This document shows positions 1 through 11,180 of a DNA stretch of 64,000 nucleotides, piece after piece. Each line of letters begins with the position of its first letter. The first letter of the stretch is position 1. The notes under the pieces are model-generated. The model saw only the letters and a program-made list of their open reading frames with translations, had not been told where the DNA came from and ran no database searches. The position numbers and the translations under genes were made by a program. Source of the stretch: Ascarosepion bandense. Taxonomy: Eukaryota > Mollusca > Cephalopoda > Sepiida > Sepiidae. The DNA lies in the NCBI GenBank assembly GCA_037127315.1, contig JBBBDQ010000350.1, positions 1,585,001 through 1,649,000 of the forward strand, in the 5' to 3' direction.

Positions 1-480
1 TCTTGTCATGCAAGACAAGCACATTTTCAATCTATGCATGAAGCTCATAGCTGGTCTGATTTTGCTCTGGTTAGAGCCAGGCTGAACTTTATAATGAAAC
101 CAGTTGCTAAGGAAAAAACAAAAAAACTTGAAAACTTCTCAAACATTTCGATGTTGCAAAAGTGCATTCCTCAGAAGCACAAGTAGTACTGAAACAACAA
201 TAGATCTTCATGTACTTCCCCGAGGAAGAACATCTATGATATAGCTTAGGAAATCTTAGAAAAAAACCACCAGTGAAACATCGATACTAGATTGATGAAA
301 ATTTGAAATTATCAATGAGATCATTGGAAAGAAGAATTGTATTAGAAACCTGATGCTGCAAGCAAGATGGCCTATCCACATAACAACAAAACCAAATGAG
401 TAAAGAGATTTAAAGATTTTAAGGTGGATGCTCAGCAAGAAAGATGTAGCTGACTACAAAAATACCAAGTAGATGTACTG
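1..480 (+). pseudogene. Decayed LINE fragment (endonuclease/RT linker, LINE-C-like)
   Basis: Conceptual translation of the forward strand gives a stretch with SDFALVRARLNF near positions 52-90, followed by KPVAKEKTKKLE. This resembles the end of the endonuclease domain and the linker of LINEs of the LINE-C type found at 7.7-10.7 kb. Further on, INEIIGKKN resembles the conserved linker that precedes the RT. Stops and frameshifts interrupt all frames. The fragment runs off the left edge of the window and stops near a microsatellite. The assignment rests on remembered family consensus, so confidence is modest. Confidence 0.4.
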
Positions 481-496
481 CTTGATGCAACAAGCA

Positions 497-550
497 TGTG
501 TGTGTGTGTTTATATATATATATATATATATATGCACACACACACACACA
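497..550. repeat. Compound microsatellite (GT)n(TA)n(CA)n
   Basis: A run of GT, then TA, then CA dinucleotides. The GT and CA blocks flank the TA block and make the whole tract self-complementary, so it could form a hairpin. Confidence 0.95.
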
Positions 551-1580
551 GTACATCACTAAAAATGGTTAGGTACCACCCCAGAAATTACCAAACCCCT
601 CTTGCCAGGCTTTCTTTACAAGAGTGAAATCTGACTGTAATGTCCTCATCTCTAGGTAGAGGCTACAAAATTCTTATTTTCTAGCCCTAACAGAGTTCAA
701 AATCACTTGCACAGCCTCATGGAGATAACTTTGTGTGCCTGTTTCCCAAAGATGCAATGTCACAAATCAATTGCAATTCTTCCACTGGATCCATTCTATT
801 GTACTACTAGCACTTGGGCCTTGAACAGGAAGCACATTGGTTAGAAAAATAAATACTGAAAATCTTAAGTCAAAAGTTATCTTTATTTTTTTTTAAAAGT
901 TGTTTTTTTCTTCAGCGTCATAATTTAATTAATAGATATTTTGTGCTTTTGCTTTTCATTTGGCAATATGGCATTCAACTAAAACAATTACAGTAGACCA
1001 ATTCTTATCCCCAAACAGTAACGAATTCATTACAGCCAAATAAGGCTCTATCCATTGCTGTACCTCAAAGGGCATCATTATATCTCATGGCAGTAAATCA
1101 GCAAATTAATAATGAACAATTCAATTTGACATTTGCTGGTTATTAAATCTATTATTAATCTCTTCATATTTGATTTCTGTGTTGAACACAGCATTAACAT
1201 TTCCAAACAAATGGTTTTATTTTCAAGTTTCTGTGATTCAATGGTTACTTCATTTTATTTGATTTCACTTGCTTAAATTTTGTCCCATATTTTTTCATGG
1301 TTTGGAAATAGGACAATGTATGAAAAGAGCATATGTAATAGTAATTTAGTTTTCCAATTCGTAAAAATTGATATTAGATTCTTTCCCAGAGCATCATTTA
1401 AAGCAGCTTTATTTGGTTACTCTCATTGTACATGAAAAATATAACAGCTCAAAATGGCTATATACTTTGCATGTCATGAATGCTATCTACTTTATTTAGT
1501 GACTACCTGCTATTTATCTTAGCTAGTATTACAGTGGATACAACCTGCTCCAGTCTAAGCTAATTAGTTTTTTAAATTAT
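551..1580. other. No recognisable gene or repeat
   Basis: AT-rich sequence with stops in all frames. I see no coding signature, RNA gene or copy of the families found elsewhere in the window. Confidence 0.6.
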
Positions 1581-1925
1581 ACTGCATATGGTCTTTTAAC
1601 TCTTACTGCATATGGTCTTTTAACTCTTACCGCATGTGGTCTTTTAACTCTTACCGCATGTGGTCTTTTAACTCTTACCGCATATGGTCTTTTAACTCTT
1701 ACCGCATGTGGTCATTTAACTCTTACCGCATGTGGTCTTTTAACTCTTACCGCATGTGGTCTTTTAACTCTTACCGCATATGGTCTTTTAACTCTTACCG
1801 CATGTGGTCTTTTAACTCGTACCGCATATGGTCTTTTAACTCTTACCGCATGTGGTCTTTTAACTCTTACCGCATGTGGTCTTTTAACTCTTACCGCATA
1901 TGGTCTTTTAACTCTTACCGCATAT
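1581..1925. repeat. 24-bp minisatellite, about 14 units
   Basis: A tandem array of a 24-bp unit containing GGTCTTTTAACTCTTACC. Unit variants differ mainly at CATATGG versus CATGTGG. The first two units have ACTG where later units have ACCG, as expected at an older array edge. Because 24 is a multiple of three and the unit has no stop, the array is open in several frames. It encodes MWSFNSYR repeats on the plus strand and a different 8-residue repeat on the minus strand. These open frames are by-products of the repeat and not evidence of a gene. Confidence 0.97.
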
Positions 1926-2112
1926 CGAGGCACAGTGAAATAATGGATAGTGGCTCACATTGAGAGCCTAGTTTGAATTCCAATTGAATCCGCCATGCTA
2001 ATACTCTTGAGAAAGGTATGAATCCATCTTTTCTCCATGCCCAGCTATGGTTAAATAGCAGGACAGAATGGGTTCTATAGCCTTGGATTGCAACTAGTCT
2101 AGGAGAAGGAAA
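1926..2112 (+). mobile_element. SINE-A copy, 3' truncated
   Basis: Starts directly at the end of the 24-bp array. The tRNA-like head has an A-box-like stretch ATGGATAGTGG and a degenerate B box GTTTGAATTCC. It continues into the family body (AAAGGTATGAATCCATC, then GGTTCTATAGCCTTGG) and is lost after the part equivalent to CCAGTCTA. It is more diverged than most other copies. Confidence 0.75.
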
Positions 2113-2986
2113 ACTGAATTCAAACCAGCCTGCAGAGAATTGGGCTCTGTCAGGATGTTTAAAAAAGTTAGAAAATCAAGCTTTTCTGATATTGGTTTGG
2201 AAATGCATTTAGTAAAGCTCAAAAGTTTATTATTTAATTTTTTCTCAATGCTGTGATGTTTATAATTTTTCCAATTCGTGGGGTCAGTAAATCTCCAATA
2301 CACACAATATGCAAGACCTAATTGTTATATATTAACAGACCTTGTGTGAAATTTTCTACAGAAGTGTATTTACATTGGGCAGGTGTTAAAAAACAACAAA
2401 AATATGCAAGCTGGTTAACAAAAGAAAATAAATATTGCTCTGAAAAGTTAAAGAAAGCAGACATTGGGTGATGAGCCAAATTTGTTTTGAGTCATCTGTT
2501 TCCTAGGTTAGATGTGGAGACAGAAATGTATTTGTAGCAAAATTGTTTTGATAAAATGGTGTAGCAAAGGTCTGATAATATAAACCTTGAAAGTATTTTA
2601 TAAACAAGGTGCCTGGAGAATAAAAAAAAATGATGTAATCAATTGGATTTTGGCATATATAAGAGAGTAGTCAAAACGAAAGACAAACCTAGTGATCAAT
2701 TCCCACACAGGTGTGTTTATTTCTGACCACTCCTTTACACACAATGATCACAGAAGAGAATAAAAAAAATATAAGTTAGTATCAATATTGGTATAACTTA
2801 GTGATTAATCATTCATAAAACCGTTATTATTGTTAAAAGAAAGACACGGTTACCTTCAATATTTTATTATTAAATTGTAGGCTTTTATTTATTAGGGTAC
2901 AAATAGAAAAGCATCCCATTTTTATTAAAACCTATGTCCATGCAGAACATGGGTACTTTGTGCAAGCTTGTCTCACTAGATCAATT
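2113..2986. other. No recognisable gene or repeat
   Basis: AT-rich, with stops in all frames. No family shared with the rest of the window was noticed. Confidence 0.55.
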
Positions 2987-2997
2987 ACAACTGAGTA
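2987..2997. repeat. Left target-site duplication of SAT copy 1
   Basis: ACAACTGAGTA, repeated exactly at 5061-5071 on the other side of the element. Confidence 0.85.
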
Positions 2998-5060
2998 TGG
3001 TCCTGGGTATGACCGTAAACTGCATCTGGCAGCAAGGCCTCTCATTGGGAGGTTGTGAGGAGCATGGAACCACCTCTTAATTGCTGTTGTTCCCAGGTTC
3101 ACCTTGACTCAGGGTGGTAGCACCTGTTAGGGTCCCAGCTATGTGTAAATAGTTAAATGCTATGAAAGTATTTACCAACAAAACTTTTTTGAATGAAAAA
3201 TGTTACCAACAAAACTTTTTTGAATGAAAAATGTTACCAACAAAACTTTTTTGAATGAAAAATGTTACCAACAAAACTTTTTTGAATGAAAAATGTTACC
3301 AACAAAACTTTTTTGAATGAAAAATGTTACCAACAAAACTTTTTTGAATGAAAAATGTTACCAACAAAACTTTTTTGAATGAAAAATGTTACCAACAAAA
3401 CTTTTTTGAATGAAAAATGTTACCAACAAAACTTTTTTGAATGAAAAATGTTACCAACAAAACTTTTTTGAATGAAAAATGTTACCAACAAAACTTTTTT
3501 GAATGAAAAATGTTACCAACAAAACTTTTTTGAATGAAAAATGTTACCAACAAAACTTTTTTGAATGAAAAATGTTACCAACAAAACTTTTTTGAATGAA
3601 AAATGTTACCAACAAAACTTTTTTGAATGAAAAATGTTACCAACAAAACTTTTTTGAATGAAAAATGTTACCAACAAAACTTTTTTGAATGAAAAATGTT
3701 ACCAACAAAACTTTTTTGAATGAAAAATGTTACCAACAAAACTTTTTTGAATGAAAAATGTTACCAACAAAACTTTTTTGAATGAAAAATGTTACCAACA
3801 AAACTTTTTTGAATGAAAAATGTTACCAACAAAACTTTTTTGAATGAAAAATGTTACCAACAAAACTTTTTTGAATGAAAAATGTTACCAACAAAACTTT
3901 TTTGAATGAAAAATGTTACCAACAAAACTTTTTTGAATGAAAAATGTTACCAACAAAACTTTTTTGAATGAAAAATGTTACCAACAAAACTTTTTTTGAA
4001 TGAAAAATGTTACCAACAAAACTTTTTTGAATGAAAAATGTTACCAACAAAACTTTTTTGAATGAAAAATGTTACCAACAAAACTTTTTTGAATGAAAAA
4101 TGTTACCAACAAAACTTTTTTGAATGAAAAATGTTACCAACAAAACTTTTTTGAATGAAAAATGTTACCAACAAAACTTTTTTGAATGAAAAATGTTACC
4201 AACAAAACTTTTTTGAATGAAAAATGTTACCAACAAAACTTTTTTGAATGAAAAATGTTACCAACAAAACTTTTTTGAATGAAAAATGTTACCAACAAAA
4301 CTTTTTTGAATGAAAAATGTTACCAACAAAACTTTTTTGAATGAAAAATGTTACCAACAAAACTTTTTTGAATGAAAAATGTTACCAACAAAACTTTTTT
4401 GAATGAAAAATGTTACCAACAAAACTTTTTTGAATGAAAAATGTTACCAACAAAACTTTTTTGAATGAAAAATGTTACCAACAAAACTTTTTTGAATGAA
4501 AAATGTTACCAACAAAACTTTTTTGAATGAAAAATGTTACCAACAAAACTTTTTTGAATGAAAAATGTTACCAACAAAACTTTTTTGAATGAAAAATGTT
4601 ACCAACAAAACTTTTTTGAATGAAAAATGTTACCAACAAAACTTTTTTGAATGAAAAATGTTACCAACAAAACTTTTTTGAATGAAAAATGTTACCAACA
4701 AAACTTTTTTGAATGAAAAATGTTACCAACAAAACTTTTTTGAATGAAAAATGTTACCAACAAAACTTTTTTGAATGAAAAATGTTACCAACAAAACTTT
4801 TTTGAATGAAAAATGTTACCAACAAAACTTTTTTGAATGAAAAATGTTACCAACAAAACTTTTTTGAATGAAAAATGTTACCAACAAAACTTTTTTGAAT
4901 GAAAAATGTTACCAACAAAACTTTTTTGAATGAAAAATGTTACCAACAAAACTTTTTTGAATGAAAAATGTTACCAACAACAGTGATTTAAAATAAAAAT
5001 ATGTTTCTGGCTTTAAATGACCCTTTAGATGTTGATAGGCCATTAAACAGGAACAAACAA
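2998..5060 (+). mobile_element. SAT copy 1: mobile element carrying a 31-bp minisatellite
   Basis: The element begins with GGTCCTGGGTATGACC and has a head of about 170 bp (TAAACTGCATCTGGCAGC, then GGAGCATGGAACCACC). A 1.8-kb minisatellite follows, then a short 3' part (TTAAATGACC ... TTAAAC) ending in AACAAACAA. A perfect 11-bp duplication flanks it. Two other copies with the same head occur at 11181 and 38451; the second also has flanking duplications and its own 31-bp-type array. A variable 11-bp duplication plus an A/C-rich tail fits retroposition of a SINE-like non-autonomous element. I see no protein coding capacity. No clear tRNA, 7SL or 5S head was recognised, so its class is open. Confidence 0.82.
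3172..4980. repeat. 31-bp minisatellite, 58 units, almost identical
   Basis: Tandem units begin TTACCAACAAAAC, then a run of six T, then GAATGAAAAATG. From the first unit at 3172 to the last partial unit at 4971 is 1,799 bp, which is 58 units of 31 plus one extra T. The extra T is the seven-T variant near 3990. I saw no other substitution among the units. Such uniformity implies very recent expansion or homogenisation. The array lies inside the SAT element. Confidence 0.99.
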
Positions 5061-5071
5061 ACAACTGAGTA
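5061..5071. repeat. Right target-site duplication of SAT copy 1
   Basis: ACAACTGAGTA, identical to 2987-2997. Confidence 0.85.
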
Positions 5072-5329
5072 GTCAGTTGATGCTCATTGGAGGACTTGTG
5101 CTATGCTTAAACTATTTTGTTTTCTTTTTTAGTTTGTATTTAAAAGATTGTAAATGAATGGCAAAACAAAAACGAGAAGGAGTAGTAAAGAAGAATAGTT
5201 GTTTGTTATTGCTTATCTGTCAAGCTTTAGGTTTTTCCAACAGTAGCAGTATATATACCAAACACGGCAGTGGTTTATAACAAAGAAAACGTCCTATTTA
5301 GTGGTTTCCTCACTCTTAACCATCCACCT

Positions 5330-5760
5330 AAATTATTGACAATAGCACATTTTTTGTTACTGTAACAAACAAAGCAACACTCTTGAAATTTAACGGTAAC
5401 AAAATAGAGGTTGTACACTGTTGTGGAGTTACTTTCGCAGTGGAGGTTAGTATTTGTGCTAAAGTTGGTCTTAATAGGTTTGATGTACAAAACATTAGGA
5501 AATAGATATATGCATTATTCAGTGTAATTTTGCCAGGTTGATAACTACTTTTGTATTCAACTGTCAACTACCATCATCCAACATTGACTGACCCTCGTTC
5601 CTGTTACTTAAATTAGGTGGGAGAGTCTATTCACAATAGAATAGGTATGTTTTACCATAACAGACACCAATATAAAGATTTAAATAAGTTTGAAAATATG
5701 GGATATCTAACTTGTATACAAAAACCAGGATATCACAGCTTCCTAACCCAAGTTTAAATG
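5330..5760 (-). repeat. Dispersed repeat, possible LTR remnant next to the gypsy relic
   Basis: Shares several blocks in the same order with 12530-12710: AAGCAACACTC, then AACAAAATAGAGGT, then ATTTAAATAAGTT, then TATCACAGC / AATCACAGC. It lies just downstream (on the minus strand) of gypsy-like RT sequence, so a 3' LTR remnant is possible, with the 12.5-kb copy as a solo LTR. LTR ends (TG...CA) and a target duplication were not identified. Confidence 0.4.
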
Positions 5761-5879
5761 AGTTGATATTTTTTCCCGTAAGTTGTTTTTATTATTGGTT
5801 GGATTATATTAGAAAAACTTGATGCCAAATGAGCAATTCTTGGAGTGGATGCTTCCTTTCTGAGTCAGGTTTTATTCTT

Positions 5880-7215
5880 CCATTTCTAACTCAATAGCCA
5901 AGAATATACATGGAAGTCACTGATTTTACTATCTTGGCATCATTTAGTATCATCCTACTCATTGTACAAATATCCAAAAACTTTTGAACACATTTGTTAT
6001 GCTCAGCTTGAGTATGGCCAGTGATCGTAATGTTATCTAAGTAGGGGAAAATATTATCCAAATTTTCATCTGTTAGCTTGTCCATTAATTGTTGGAAGGT
6101 AGCAACTTCATTCATGATAACAAATGGAAAAAATGATTAAGTCTACCATTTGCTTCAAAGACTGTAGGTTTATCGGATAACTGATTGGAGGTACTTTTGA
6201 AATCAGTTGTGGAAAAGACATATTTAGCAAGATTATTAAACATTATTTATTTGTGTTAGTGATTACACAAGCTCAGTATACTGATTAAGTTTTAGTATAG
6301 TAAATCGGGGTGCCGAGTTCGAATTTCAGTTGAATTCCTTGCATTCACTTACGCACAAATACCCTTGGGAAAGGTATTAATCCATCTCTTCCCTCCAGTT
6401 ATGGATTAAATAATAGAACAGATTGGGTTCTATAGCCTTGGCTGACAACCAGTCTACCGCAGAAAGAAATGGCAACCTACTGCGGGATAATCTTCTGCCC
6501 AGTCAGTCATGTCTCTTTTGAGACATGATCGCCCAAGTGTGTATCACGTATAGCACTTAACTGACTGATAGTAAATGCATCATCTTTTTTTTTTCCTCCT
6601 TCCTGTTTCCAGAGTGTTTCACAACAAAACCCTGGACAAGGAGATAAGCTTTCTTCTGTAATGCCTTCTGTCAACCCGTTTTCTACCTTTTTATAAACTT
6701 TCAATCTCTAATATCAAAAAAAAATTTGTTTTGTCAACAGTTAGGGTTTAGAATTGGTGGGAGAGTTTTTCTTTATCAAACCTACCAAAAGTACCAATAA
6801 CTTTTACCTATAACTGTACATTTAGCTCTGTCTTATCTTTACTCAATTATTAAACACTCATGTTATTCCTAGCAGTTTCGTCCCAGGTGTGACTTGCAAC
6901 ACAAATCCTTTAAAATTTCAACAGTGAAAGAAAGATAAGTCTGTTCATTTACTTTTAATGTTACATTAGTTCTTTCAAAAATATAAATTTTTAAGAATTT
7001 TGAGGCTAAAAGATTTTTTTTTGCAATTTTATTAAATCTTCAGATTTAACTTTCTTACGACAGTTTCACTGATGAAGCTATCCATGCTTTGTGAATCAGT
7101 TAGTCTATTTAATTTTTTTTTTTTTTTTTTTTTTTTGGATCCATTCAAGAAAATTCCAGTAGGACCACTGTTGTATTGTCTTTGTTCAAAATAGCCAAGA
7201 GTTAGGATGGCCATA
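5880..7215 (-). pseudogene. Ty3/gypsy-like pol relic (protease and RT pieces)
   Basis: On the minus strand, 5891-6115 encodes MNEVATFQQLMDKL, then FPYLDNITITGHTQAEHNK and LNDAKIV. This matches the gypsy-type RT core, where FPYLDD is the catalytic motif; here the second aspartate is replaced by N. Immediately upstream, about 6120-6260 reads FSTTDFKS and TVFEANGRLN, the preceding RT motif. At 7032-7100 the minus strand gives DSQSMDSFISETVVRKLNLKI, resembling a retropepsin region with its D-S/T-G motif altered. The pieces are separated by stops, frameshifts and a SINE-A insertion. It is a dead relic with no intact frame. Confidence 0.65.
6290..6571 (+). mobile_element. SINE-A copy inside the gypsy relic
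   Basis: Near complete. It has B box GAGTTCGAATTTC, body AAATACCCTTGGGAAAGG, GGTTCTATAGCCTTGG, CAACCAGTCTACCGCAG, and the 3' end GCACTTAACTGACTGA. It interrupts the gypsy-like pol sequence and is therefore younger than it. Confidence 0.88.
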
Positions 7216-7411
7216 GTTAGGGTATAAAATGAATAGAAGACTAGGGAGGGGAAACCAAACTTTATTAATTAATTATAAAAAGAATAGAAAAACCTGAGTA
7301 ATTCAAATACTAATGTGGCTACTTGCCATATTTTTAAGTAGGAGCAGTCCATTGTCACAGTAGTAGGGGAGTGCAGGAATTACACAAAGTCCTTCTCTAC
7401 AACAGGCACTA

Positions 7412-7690
7412 GACTTACACTGTTTACATTATTTGAACTCTTCTCCTCATTATTGATTTCGAACTGAACCCTTTATTACAATCACTTGGGTATATCATTC
7501 TCATTCCTTTCATGAAGCCCTTTTTGATAATCATATATACCCCAGTAATTGTAATAAAGTGTTTGGTTTGAAATTCCTAGGACCCGAAGAAGGCCAAAGT
7601 GTATAACAGCCAAAATGTTGTACAAATGGCAACAAAGATAAGAACAATAGTCTGACTAATGTAAATAGTGTAAATACTACTTCATCTCAG
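7412..7690. mobile_element. FB family copy, inverted arms without the tRNA core
   Basis: The left arm (minus sense) runs through CTGAACCCTTTATTACAATC. The right arm (plus sense) has GTAATTGTAATAAAGTG, GGTTTGAAATTCCTAGG and CCGAAGAAGGCCAAAGTG, and ends TAAATACTACTTCATCTCAG. The arms face each other with only a short spacer. The full form of the family, with a tRNA-like core, is seen at 61028-61575. Confidence 0.7.
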
Positions 7691-8508
7691 AAATATAGAC
7701 AGACACTAGACTTGGAAAGAAATTAGAAGTAACAGCAAGTAAGGTCTTGTGTTGACATCCATCAGTCTCAAGAGACAATAGAATTCTGTGCCTCAGATCA
7801 ATCAGTTGCTGAGTTGCAGTGTCTGTTGTGACTGTACAGGCATATCCTGGATCAGCAGGCTCTATTGCAGTTGCAACAGGTGTAGGTGGCACCTGGTTCT
7901 GGGAGCACTGATGCAGCCCTTTGCCACCTGCATTCTCTCCTCTCGTTCCACTTCTGGTCTCTCCTCTTCACACTTATCTTAAAGCATTCCTTAACAACTC
8001 TTCATTTGCTGCGTTCTTTAGCCACCCTCTCCCATCCTGTTGGGTTGGTGCCACCTGACCTCATATCTCACTTGCAGATATCCTTGTAGTATAGGACTTG
8101 TCTTCGTACAGGTCTGGTGCCAGTGGTGAGCTCACCAAATGGAACATCCTTGAGGGATCCTTCCATCATCTATTCAATTAGCATGGCCAAACCACCACCA
8201 AAATCAATGCTGGGTGAGCAGAGCAAACATACTTGGGATGTTTTCTGGATCAAAAATGGTCTTATTTGAGATGCTGTTCCACCAGGTAATTCCCAGGATT
8301 CTCTTGAGGTTGTGAAGATAGGTGTTGAGACTGTGCTCTTGGCAAGAGTAGAGGGGGGTCTATTATGCACTGCCATGCTGAGCATGCTGGCCTGATACAC
8401 TATCATCTTGGTGTTGGTAGTCAGCGTTGTGTCGTCCCAGACTCTCTTTGTCAAGTAAGCCATGACTGTAGTTGTCTTGCTGATACAAGGGAGTTCAGCA
8501 TCCAGTGA

Positions 8509-8686
8509 TCACCCGGTTCACACTCCACCCACGTCTATTGAACAAGTTAAGAGGCTGATCCCTTGTTCCCTGTTTAGGATGTGGTTTATGGCTTTCTCTT
8601 TTCCAATCTTTTCACTATTACGTAGCCCCCTGTACATCAGTGGCATTACCACCTTGCTCGGGGTGATACGATTAAAAAAAAAAAAA
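8509..8686 (+). mobile_element. SINE-B copy inside LINE-C
   Basis: Begins CCCGGTTCACACTCCACCC (B-box-like GGTTCACACTCC) and continues GTCTATTGAAC, then GTTTAGGATGTGGTTT. It ends TAGCCCCCTGTACATCAG, CTTGCTCGGGGTGATACG and a poly-A run of 13. The last ~60 bp match the 3' end of LINE-B. The copy lies in opposite orientation to the surrounding LINE-C. Confidence 0.85.
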
Positions 8687-9102
8687 TTACTTTAGATGGT
8701 GGAGTCAAGGTATGCAAAGTCCTCAGTGACCTTGAGGGTGTAGTCACTAATGATGATACATGGATCACTGCTTACATCTTGGCCCAGGATGTTTATCTTT
8801 TTCAGGCTGATGGTCAAGCCAAATGCTCAAAGCAACTAATGAGTCACTGCAATGCTTCTTCAGAGTGCCATCAGTGCTGTATTATCAGCAATGAGCATCT
8901 TGTGTAAGAGTACCTTCTGCACTTTGGTCTAGATTTGAAGGCGTATAAGGGTGAAGAGGCTGTCAACACTTCTGGTGTGGATATGCACTCCATCTTCGCA
9001 CTGGCTGAAAGCATAGGCCAACAGCAGAGAGAATATGCTGAAAAGTGTCAGTGAGTATGCACCCTTTTTACCCTACTCTTGATTGGGAAAAGGTCCAAAG
9101 AA

Positions 9103-9490
9103 GAGCTGTTATACCCAGGGCCATAGCTGATGCTAAAAAACACCAGGCACAGAGAAAATTGCCTGGATTTATTAGCTGACAATGTGACGTCATCACTGTC
9201 ATCCGTTTCCAGAAACTATGATTTTTGTAGATTTTTTGGCTATTCCAATGGAAATTAGGCACAGAACATGAACAAAAGCAAGAAATCAGGTTCGAGCTTT
9301 CTGAGTATAACCAATCTTTTCTCCCAGAATTAATAAATAAGCAAACGGATTTTTACTGCGTTCATTCGAATGTTTTTTTCGTTTTTCTTTTTCTTTCTTT
9401 GTAAATTGTTTAGTTTGATTTTTCCTTGCCCAGATTTTCACTATGATTGCACAGATTGGCCTGGTGTACTCGGTAGTCAAATACAGCCAT
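9103..9490. other. Unidentified ~390-bp insertion in LINE-C
   Basis: LINE-C coding similarity breaks off after DMQDIVWYN (minus strand, near 9490) and resumes at FPIKSRVK (near 9100). The DNA between has no LINE-C similarity. It holds a perfect palindromic TGACGTCA at 9184-9191 and a CTTTTT-rich stretch. It could be another transposable element; I found neither terminal repeats nor a target duplication. Confidence 0.45.
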
Positions 9491-10680
9491 AGTTATACCA
9501 TACAATGTCCTGCATATCTTTATGGAAAAACATGATCATCCTCAGGAGCTTAGAGAGACATCCAATCTTCTTCAGTAAAATGAAAAGTCCTTTACTGCTG
9601 ACAAGGTCAAAGACTTTGGTCAGGTTAATGAATGCAATCTACTGCAATTGCCTCTGTTCATGTCATTTCTCCTGGAGCTGTCATAGGAAGATCATGTTGA
9701 TGGTTGATCTTCCAGTTCTAGACCCACATTGTGCCTTGGGGTATATGCACTCTGCAAGCAAATTCAGTCTGTTGATGACAACACGGCAAAGGCCTTCCCA
9801 ACAATACTGAGGAGGGATATTCCACAGTTGTTGTTGCAGTCACTACAGTTACCTTTGTTCTTGTATAGAGTGATGATGTTTGCATTGCGTATTTCTTAAG
9901 GCACTGCTGCTTTTTCTGAGCACTGCTGCAGAAGCTAGTGCAGGTGGTGAAGGAGAGCAGTCTTCTTTCCAACCTTGATGATTTCAGGTGGGATGCCATC
10001 TTTTCCTGGAGCTTTTCCACAGGCTGGGAAGTTGATGACCTTGCTCAGTTCTACAGCAGAAATTGCAATGTCTGACTCTTCCCTGAGAGGCAGACTGATG
10101 GTACTCTTGGCGGCTGCGTCTGTGACTATGTTTTCTCTTGTGTAGAGCTCTTGGTAGTATTCAACCCACCTTTCCATCTGCTTTCTGCAGTCTGATATGA
10201 TGTTGCCAGCAGTTTATTTCAGGAGTACAATCTTGTTTACGCTTGGGCCAAAGGCCACCTTCATGCTGTCTCACATGCCTTGAATGTTGCCCCAATCAGC
10301 AGAGAGCTGGATATTTTCAAAGAGGTCAAGCCAGTAGTCATTAGCACAGCACCGAGTCTTGCATTGAGTGTTGTCCCTGGTCTTCCTGAGTGCAGCAAGT
10401 CTTCTCAGAAGACTTCCTCTTGTAGTTGATGAGGGCTACTCTTTTGGCCTTGGTTACTGACCCTAATTCAGCAATGCCAGCTTTGAACCAGTCCAGGTTT
10501 TGCCTCTCTCTTGCTGAAGGGGTTCACTCCAAAGCTGTAGATGAAATCACAGATGTAACTCCACTTCTCTTTAGCATTACCAGCAGGGCAGCCTTTGAGG
10601 GCATCTTTAATGGAGTTGGTGAAACACTTGCACAGGTCTGGTATTGCCATCCTTGAAGAGTTCCAAGAAGAATTTCAGTG

Positions 10681-11180
10681 GTAGCATGAAACGCAGTCAT
10701 TAGATTATGGAAAGTAAGGTAAGATTATATAATATGGCAGTATTTCTTGGTGTCAATTTGAATCTATACAATTTAGAAAAAAATCTATCTGCATGTATAG
10801 CAGGTCACATTGTGAGCTGAGCACTTACTTCTGATATAAAAATTTCTACTACAGATTCTTTCTTGTTGCATAGGATATAGCAGCTACTGTGACCTTTGTT
10901 GTTGGTCTTCCTGAGAATCCTTATCTTTAACTTCAGCTGTCACTATTGCAACAGCCTGAACATTGCCTGACAAATAGGTTAAACTAGGTCTGAGGAGTAA
11001 GCCTGGTTGTAAGCAGTTTGTTTATCTAAAATCTTTCTCTCCAAAAGGCATTGATATATGAGGGTAAAAGTCACTGTTGTTAAAAGTATAACAAAAAAAT
11101 TTCTTCATGATACTGTTCTGCCCAAACTACTTTTTGTATTGCAATTCATTACTCAGTTTAAATAATCCTCAAAGAAATTC
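10681..11180. other. No recognisable gene
   Basis: AT-rich spacer between LINE-C and SAT copy 3. Nothing recognised. Confidence 0.5.

Larger units (their letters stand above)
7740..10680 (-). pseudogene. LINE-C: 5'-truncated, decayed LINE (RT and C-terminal region)
   Basis: Read on the minus strand from about 10680 down to 7740. Recognisable order: RNA-binding linker and KQMERWVEYYQELYTREN (near 10170); GKAPGKDGIPPEIIK (near 10000); an AQCGSRTGRSTINMIF-type block (near 9750); FINLTKVFDLVSSKGLF (RT motif A, near 9600); IKSRVKRV (decayed motif B, near 9080); MLIADNTALMAL (decayed FADD motif C, near 8900); LTKRVWDDTTLTTNTKMIVYQA (near 8430); PTGWERVAKERS (near 8040). Frames are broken many times and two insertions split it. 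The family is common in molluscan genomes as I remember it; the clade was not assigned. The endonuclease part is absent from this copy. Confidence 0.8.

Noticed and set aside
1634..1963. A 109-residue repetitive protein (MWSFNSYR repeats) and its antisense partner
   Set aside because: Openness follows from the 24-bp period. No start context, domain or flanking gene structure supports translation.
3172..4980. A CRISPR-like array of regular repeats
   Set aside because: Units are directly tandem with no spacers, the context is eukaryotic, and the array sits inside a mobile element.
9184..9191. A cAMP response element (TGACGTCA)
   Set aside because: A perfect 8-bp match, but it lies in an unidentified insertion inside a dead LINE with no gene nearby, so a regulatory role has no support.
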